DNA of 64,000 nt. Source: Rhizobium acidisoli. Lineage in GTDB: Bacteria; Pseudomonadota; Alphaproteobacteria; Rhizobiales; Rhizobiaceae. The notes under the pieces were generated by a model. It was not told where the DNA came from. It was given only the letters and a program-made list of their open reading frames with translations, and ran no database searches. The DNA lies in the NCBI RefSeq assembly GCF_002531755.2, contig NZ_CP035000.1, positions 248,001-312,000 of the forward strand, read 5' to 3'. Positions 59,565 through 64,000 of this stretch are shown piece by piece; position 1 is the first letter of the stretch, and each line of letters starts with the position of its first letter. Position numbers and translations under genes: made by a program.

Positions 59565-62500
59565 ATGATTCCACGCCTCCAGCCGAAGGTTTCAATCTCC
59601 CTTCCCCCCGCAGGTTTCTTCGAGCGGCTTATCGAGGCGGGGTTTACCGGCGATATCGAGACCGGCGCGGCAAGCCGAACCGTATTTTCGACCGACAATT
59701 CCATCTATCAGGTGGAGCCGGCCGGCATCCTTTTTCCGCGCGGCGTCGAAGACCTGCAGGTCGTGGCGGCCATGCTGTCGGAGCCGGCCTTCCGAGAAAT
59801 CTGCATCGCGCCGCGCGGCGGTGGCACCGGCACGAACGGTCAATCCCTGACATCGGGCGTCGTGGTGGACTGTTCGCGGCACATGACATCCATTCTCGAG
59901 ATCGACCCGGTTCGAAGGGTTGCGCGCGTCCAGGCGGGTGTGGTCAAGGATCATCTGAATCGAGCGCTAAAGCCTTACGGCCTCTTTTTCGCCCCCGAAC
60001 TCTCCACCTCCAACCGCGCCACCATCGGCGGCATGATCTCCACCGACGCTTGCGGCCAGGGTTCCTGCCTCTACGGCAAGACCAGCAACCACGTCCTTGG
60101 ATTGCGCATCGTGCTGACCGACGGGTCCGACTTTTGGTCGCGCCCGCTCGACGCGGAGGCGTTCTCGGAGATCGCCGCGCACAAGGGCCGCGTCGGCGAG
60201 ATCCACAGGACGGTTGATCGGATCGCCCGGGAAAAACACGAGCGCATCGCCGAGATCTTCCCGAAACTCAACCGCTACATGACCGGCTACGACCTCGCCC
60301 ATATCAGGCGCGGCGACGGACGCTTCGACCTCAACGCCGTTCTCTGCGGTTCGGAGGGGACTCTGGCGATGATCGCCGAAGCCGAGGTCAACCTCCTGCC
60401 GATCCCCGCCCATGCGGCGCTGATCAACATCCGCTACGGCGACTTCAATACTGCCCTGGAGGATGCCCGCAGCCTGGTGGCGCTGAACGTCGCCTCGGTG
60501 GAAACGGTCGATGAGAAAGTTCTCGGCCTGGCGAAGGGCGACATCGTCTGGACGGGCATTGCCCGCTTTTTTCCGGATGATGCGGGCAGCGCGACCAACG
60601 GCATCAATATCGCCGAAGTGCTCGCCGATGATGAAGAGGAACTCGAACGCAAGCTTGCGGACGTGACCACCGCCCTCGACACGGGCGCGAACGCCCGCCA
60701 TGCCGGCTATACGATCGCCCGGGGCCATGCCGATGTCGAAGCGATCTGGTCGATGCGCAAGCGGGCGGTCGGCCTGCTCGGAAATGTGGATGGGCCGGTC
60801 AGGCCCGTCGCTTTCGTCGAGGATACGGCCGTGCCGCCGGAAAACCTGGCGGCCTATATCCGCGAATTCCGCGCGCTTCTCGATGGCGCGGGCCTTTCCT
60901 ACGGCATGTTCGGTCATGTCGATGCCGGCGTCCTGCACGTGCGGCCGGCGCTCGACCTGACCCGCGACGACCATGTCAGGCTGGTGCGCGACATCAGCGA
61001 CGCTGTCGTGGCGCTCACCCGCAAATATGGCGGCGTGCTCTGGGGAGAGCACGGCAAGGGCGTGCGTTCGGAATATGTGCCGGAATTCTTCGGTGATCTT
61101 TATCCGAGCCTGCAGGAAATCAAGCGGGCTTTCGATCCGGACAACCGGCTCAACCCCGGCAAGATCGCAACCCCTACCGTGGAAGTGCTGACGAAGATCG
61201 ACGATCTTCCACTGAGGGGCGATATCGACTACATCATCGGCAACGAGATCCGCTCCGCCTTCGACAATGCTGCCTATTGCAACGGCAACGGCGCCTGTTT
61301 CGATTTCGACGAAACGAGCCCGATGTGCCCCTCCTACAAGGCGACGCACGACCGGCGGTTTTCGCCCAAGGGCCGCGCAGCACTGATGCGGGAATGGCTG
61401 CGGCTGCTTGCCGAGAAAGGCATCGATCCCCGCCAGGAGGCGACGCTCCTGCGGCGGAGCATGCCGCTGGCAGGCCTCGCGCGGCGCGCCTTCAACTCGC
61501 TCAATCCGGCAAACCGGGACGACTTTTCTCATGAAGTGCGCGCGGCGATGGACACGTGCCTGGCCTGCAAGGCCTGCGCGGGGCAGTGTCCGGTGAAGGT
61601 GAGCGTGCCTGCCTTCCGCTCGAAATTCCTCGAACTCTATTACGGACGCTACCTTCGCCCGCTGAAGGATCCACTGGTGGCGGCGATCGAAACCACTCTG
61701 CCCCTCGTCCGGCGCATCCGGCCGGCCTATAATCTGGTCGTGGGCACGCGCGCCGGCAGGACGATGATGCGTGTTGCCGGGCTGACCTCTCTGCCGCATC
61801 TGCCGCGGACCTCGCTCGCAAAGGAAGCCGCTCGCCTCGGTGTGCCGCTTGCGACCGCTGAAGTGATCGGCGCGCTGTCCCCGCAAGAACGGCAGCGCAG
61901 TGTCGTCTTCGTCGCCGACGCCTTCACCGCCTATTTCGATCCCGACGTTGCGCTTGCGGCAATCGGGCTTGCCAGAAAAATCGGGCTCACGCCCTTCCTT
62001 GTCGCCTCCCATGTCAATGGCAAAGCCCTGCATGTTCACGGCTATCTCGGACGCTTCGAGGCTTCGGCCAAACGGACGGCCCGCTATCTCGAGCGTTTGG
62101 ATGAGACAGGCGTGGCGCTCGTCGGGCTCGATCCGTCGATGACGCTGGCCTTTCGCAGCGAATATAAGGGCATATCGAAAGCGAATGTCCTGCTGCCGCA
62201 GGAATGGCTGACCACCCATCTCGACCGGCTCGCCGCCTCGCCTTCTGCGGCCGCAGGCAAAAGCTTCCGTTTGATGGCCCATTGCACCGAACGCACCAAT
62301 GCGCCGGCCTCCGTGGCACAATGGCAAAAAATATTCGAAGGCCTCGGCATCGACCTTCAGGCAGTACAAACCGGCTGTTGCGGCATGGCCGGCACCTTCG
62401 GCCACGAGGCCCGCAACCGGCCGATCTCCGAACGTCTCTACGCGATGAGCTGGAAGCCCGAGCTTGATGCGGCCGGCAAAGCCGATATCCTGATGGCAAC

Positions 62501-62603
62501 GGGATATTCCTGCCGCTCCCAGGTGATGGAAATCGACAATAAGCGCATCCCACATCCGTTTCAGGTCATCGACCGGATGATCCTTCACAAGCGACATATC
62601 TGA
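59565..62603 (+). CDS. YdiJ-type FAD-linked oxidase with Fe-S C-terminal half (D-2-hydroxyacid dehydrogenase family)
   Basis: A 1012-residue protein, normal for the YdiJ family. The FAD-binding PCMH domain is at about residues 45-260 (APRGGGTGTNGQSLT, STSNRATIGGMISTDACGQGS). The FAD-oxidase C-terminal domain follows to about 540 (FGHVDAGVLHVRPALDLT, GEHGKGVRSEYVPEFFG). The 4Fe-4S motif CLACKACAGQCPVKV is near 664, and CCG-type cysteine motifs (AHCTERT, TGCCGMAGTFGHEA) are near 900-940. Relatives oxidise D-2-hydroxyglutarate or lactate and pass electrons on. ATG 59565 has only a weak ribosome site; the frame opens at 59478. Monocistronic. Confidence 0.9.
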   Translation: MIPRLQPKVSISLPPAGFFERLIEAGFTGDIETGAASRTVFSTDNSIYQVEPAGILFPRGVEDLQVVAAMLSEPAFREICIAPRGGGTGTNGQSLTSGVVVDCSRHMTSILEIDPVRRVARVQAGVVKDHLNRALKPYGLFFAPELSTSNRATIGGMISTDACGQGSCLYGKTSNHVLGLRIVLTDGSDFWSRPLDAEAFSEIAAHKGRVGEIHRTVDRIAREKHERIAEIFPKLNRYMTGYDLAHIRRGDGRFDLNAVLCGSEGTLAMIAEAEVNLLPIPAHAALINIRYGDFNTALEDARSLVALNVASVETVDEKVLGLAKGDIVWTGIARFFPDDAGSATNGINIAEVLADDEEELERKLADVTTALDTGANARHAGYTIARGHADVEAIWSMRKRAVGLLGNVDGPVRPVAFVEDTAVPPENLAAYIREFRALLDGAGLSYGMFGHVDAGVLHVRPALDLTRDDHVRLVRDISDAVVALTRKYGGVLWGEHGKGVRSEYVPEFFGDLYPSLQEIKRAFDPDNRLNPGKIATPTVEVLTKIDDLPLRGDIDYIIGNEIRSAFDNAAYCNGNGACFDFDETSPMCPSYKATHDRRFSPKGRAALMREWLRLLAEKGIDPRQEATLLRRSMPLAGLARRAFNSLNPANRDDFSHEVRAAMDTCLACKACAGQCPVKVSVPAFRSKFLELYYGRYLRPLKDPLVAAIETTLPLVRRIRPAYNLVVGTRAGRTMMRVAGLTSLPHLPRTSLAKEAARLGVPLATAEVIGALSPQERQRSVVFVADAFTAYFDPDVALAAIGLARKIGLTPFLVASHVNGKALHVHGYLGRFEASAKRTARYLERLDETGVALVGLDPSMTLAFRSEYKGISKANVLLPQEWLTTHLDRLAASPSAAAGKSFRLMAHCTERTNAPASVAQWQKIFEGLGIDLQAVQTGCCGMAGTFGHEARNRPISERLYAMSWKPELDAAGKADILMATGYSCRSQVMEIDNKRIPHPFQVIDRMILHKRHI

Positions 62604-62698
62604 CCATAGGGGCGTTTGCCGTGCCTCGGAGAAATGGAGAACTTGCGGCAGCCGACCGGTCGCGAGGCATCAATGATGATAACGTCAGCCAGGTGGCA

Positions 62699-62989
62699 TC
62701 AAGCCGATTTCCCCCGAAGCACGGTCATCTCCTCGTGCTGCACCTCGTTCGCATCATTCAGCACCGCGCGCCAAAGCCTGTTGCCGAGCCGAAGCGACAC
62801 CCGCTTGGTGCCCGCGTGTTCAGGCGTGCCGATTTCCACGGTGCTCACGAGGGAGCCGTGCCGCATGTGACGGCGGAGAGCGGCCAGCGATAGTCCGAAC
62901 CGTTCCGCGAGTTCGGATGAGTCCAGGATAAAATCCCCATTCGGATCGCGTTCGATTAACACCGGCCCATTCTTCCCACTGCTTGACAC
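62699..62989 (-). CDS. DUF6522 family protein
   Basis: A 96-residue protein matching the DUF6522 pattern: IERDPNGDFILDSSELAERFGLSLAALRRHMRHGSLVSTVEIG, then GTKRVSLRLGNRLWRAVLNDANEVQHEE. The family is common in rhizobia and has no known function. GTG 62989 is used as start; GTG 62962 after GGGAAG is an alternative. It begins 14 bases after the HPP/CBS gene ends, so the two are probably cotranscribed. Confidence 0.75.
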   Translation of the reverse strand: MSSSGKNGPVLIERDPNGDFILDSSELAERFGLSLAALRRHMRHGSLVSTVEIGTPEHAGTKRVSLRLGNRLWRAVLNDANEVQHEEMTVLRGKSA

Positions 62990-63003
62990 TTTGCGATCAT
63001 CGC

Positions 63004-64000
63004 TCAGGCCACGGCCGAGATCGGGGCGCTGTCGTTCGGCAGCAGCCGCGCCACTGCGCTGAGGAGATCGGTCTGCGATATCAGCCCCAGGATCCGGTAA
63101 TCGTCATCGACAATGATGACGGCATGCGTGCGCCCGTCCGTCAGAACGGGAAGCAGCGACAGGGCCGGATCCGAAGGCCTTGCCACCGCCGGCTTTGAAA
63201 TTGCGCCTGCGATTGTACCGATGCTGGTCGACAATTCCCGCAAGCCGACGCTGCCAATCAGGCGGCCCTCCCGGTCCTTTACCGGCAGCGTGCGGATATT
63301 GTGCTTCAAGAGCAGGTGCCGTGCGGCATCCGGTTCTGCCGCTTCACTGACGCCGATCACGTCGCGCGACATGATATCGGCGCAGCTGATCTTGCCGTTC
63401 GAGCGGATCGCCGCCTGCAGCTCGACCTGCTGCAGCAGCCGGCCGAGATCGGCGCGATCGATATCGAAGGTTTCGTCGAGCGCCGCAAGGGCGGCATCGA
63501 CATCCTCCTCACGAAAACCCACCCGCACGGCGGACGGCAGGTCAATCGTGCGATGGGTGTTCTCCGCGGGTTTTGGAACGACATGCGGATAGTTCCGCCG
63601 GGAAAGCTTGTGGAACAACAGGCCGAGGCCGACGAGAAGGCAGGAATTCAGGGCGACCGGCACGAAGGGAAAGAGGAAACCCCAGCCGGCGACGACAGGG
63701 CCGCCGAGCACCGCGGTGAGTGCCGCAGCACCTCCCGGCGGATGAAGGCAGCGCGTGAAAGACATGGCGCCGATGGCAAGCGACACGCCAACGCCGGTCG
63801 CGATGATCGGATCGCGGATGAAATAAGCGGCGATGATTCCCATCAGGGCGGAAATGGTATTGCCGCCGATGATCGACCACGGCTGCGCCAGCGGGCTGGC
63901 CGGCACCGCGAAAAGAAGCACCGCCGACGCCCCCATCGGCGCGACGATCAGCGGAAGATGCGGCCCCTGCCCGAACAGATAGCCGCTGATGACGCCGGTG
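63004..64000 (-). CDS. HPP family membrane protein with tandem CBS domains, N-terminus cut by window edge
   Basis: The frame is open through the right end (TGVISGYLFGQGPHLPLIVAPMGAS is still in frame), so the start lies outside. The visible membrane part has FTRCLHPPGGAAALTAVLGG, the HPP signature, and about four membrane segments. The soluble C-terminal part carries a CBS pair: ADIMSRDVIGVSEAAEPDAARHLLLKHNIRTLPVKDREGRLIG and a second ending AVIIVDDDYRILGLISQTDLLSAV. CBS pairs bind adenine nucleotides and regulate transport. HPP proteins have been linked to nitrite transport in plants; the bacterial substrate is unknown. DUF6522 gene follows. Confidence 0.88.
   Translation of the reverse strand, partial: TGVISGYLFGQGPHLPLIVAPMGASAVLLFAVPASPLAQPWSIIGGNTISALMGIIAAYFIRDPIIATGVGVSLAIGAMSFTRCLHPPGGAAALTAVLGGPVVAGWGFLFPFVPVALNSCLLVGLGLLFHKLSRRNYPHVVPKPAENTHRTIDLPSAVRVGFREEDVDAALAALDETFDIDRADLGRLLQQVELQAAIRSNGKISCADIMSRDVIGVSEAAEPDAARHLLLKHNIRTLPVKDREGRLIGSVGLRELSTSIGTIAGAISKPAVARPSDPALSLLPVLTDGRTHAVIIVDDDYRILGLISQTDLLSAVARLLPNDSAPISAVA

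Noticed and set aside
59967..62597. Minus-strand open frame of ~876 codons
   Set aside because: Antisense shadow of the YdiJ-type gene.
1..64000. Search for rRNA, tRNA, CRISPR arrays, insertion sequences, integrases or phage genes
   Set aside because: None recognised by eye on either strand. A covariance-model tRNA scan would be needed to exclude a tRNA fully.

Overview
The window is high-GC alphaproteobacterial DNA. It looks like a Rhizobium-type soil or plant-associated genome (a chromid or large plasmid is possible). The grounds are the density of sugar ABC transporters paired with local LacI, GntR, ROK and AraC regulators, two chemoreceptors, GGAAC-N17-GTT promoters of the alphaproteobacterial general stress response (EcfG) type, and intergenic palindromes of the kind common in rhizobia. 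Genus is an inference. I saw no rRNA or tRNA gene, CRISPR array, phage gene or insertion sequence.

Layout. 0-7 kb: cut-off CorA-type transporter, antitoxin remnant, exported DUF4272 protein, chemoreceptor, NCS1 permease and a lipoprotein hydrolase. 7.1-13.1 kb: an RND efflux operon with two lipoprotein adaptors, divergent from its TetR regulator across a clear promoter/operator. 13.2-16.8 kb: LacI, AraC and ROK regulators. 16.9-26.6 kb: a pectin-oligomer locus (sugar ABC transporter, GH28, GH105, an unrecognised 840-residue probable enzyme, and a divergent binding protein) with two strong palindromes at the divergent promoters. 26.9-31.3 kb: DUF3422 membrane protein, then a frameshifted RbsB-like binding protein in an operon with a second chemoreceptor. 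31.5-37.3 kb: an alpha-L-fucosidase/ABC locus under a LacI regulator, with a frameshifted fucosidase and no ATPase of its own. 37.4-42 kb: ParE-type toxin-antitoxin pair, GntR regulator and an SsuABC/TauABC-like transporter. 42-55.2 kb: a second uronate-polysaccharide locus (heparinase II/III-like lyase, discoidin-like protein and two-component system one way; ABC transporter, GH88, DUF624 and DUF2264 proteins the other). 55.3-59.4 kb: decayed PemK toxin with intact antitoxin, HIT protein, two small alpha/beta-barrel proteins, stress-promoter small genes and a dehydrogenase remnant. 59.5-64 kb: YdiJ-type FAD/Fe-S oxidoreductase, DUF6522 protein and a cut-off HPP/CBS membrane protein.

How it works together. 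Three separate plant-glycan uptake modules lie within 40 kb: pectin or rhamnogalacturonan oligomers, fucosides, and unsaturated uronosyl oligosaccharides. Each couples a periplasmic binding protein and two permeases to hydrolases that lack signal peptides, so oligomers are probably imported and then cut in the cytoplasm. The least described parts are the 840-residue protein of the pectin locus and the two-component/discoidin/DUF2264 combination of the 42-55 kb locus. A motif sharing TGTATGAC near the GntR gene (38.06 kb) and in the 46.9 kb divergent promoter may link those loci.

Quality note. Several genes carry single-base frameshifts or stops (30.9, 36.0, 55.6 and 57.1 kb). Two are one-base losses in G runs, so sequencing error must be excluded before calling them pseudogenes.
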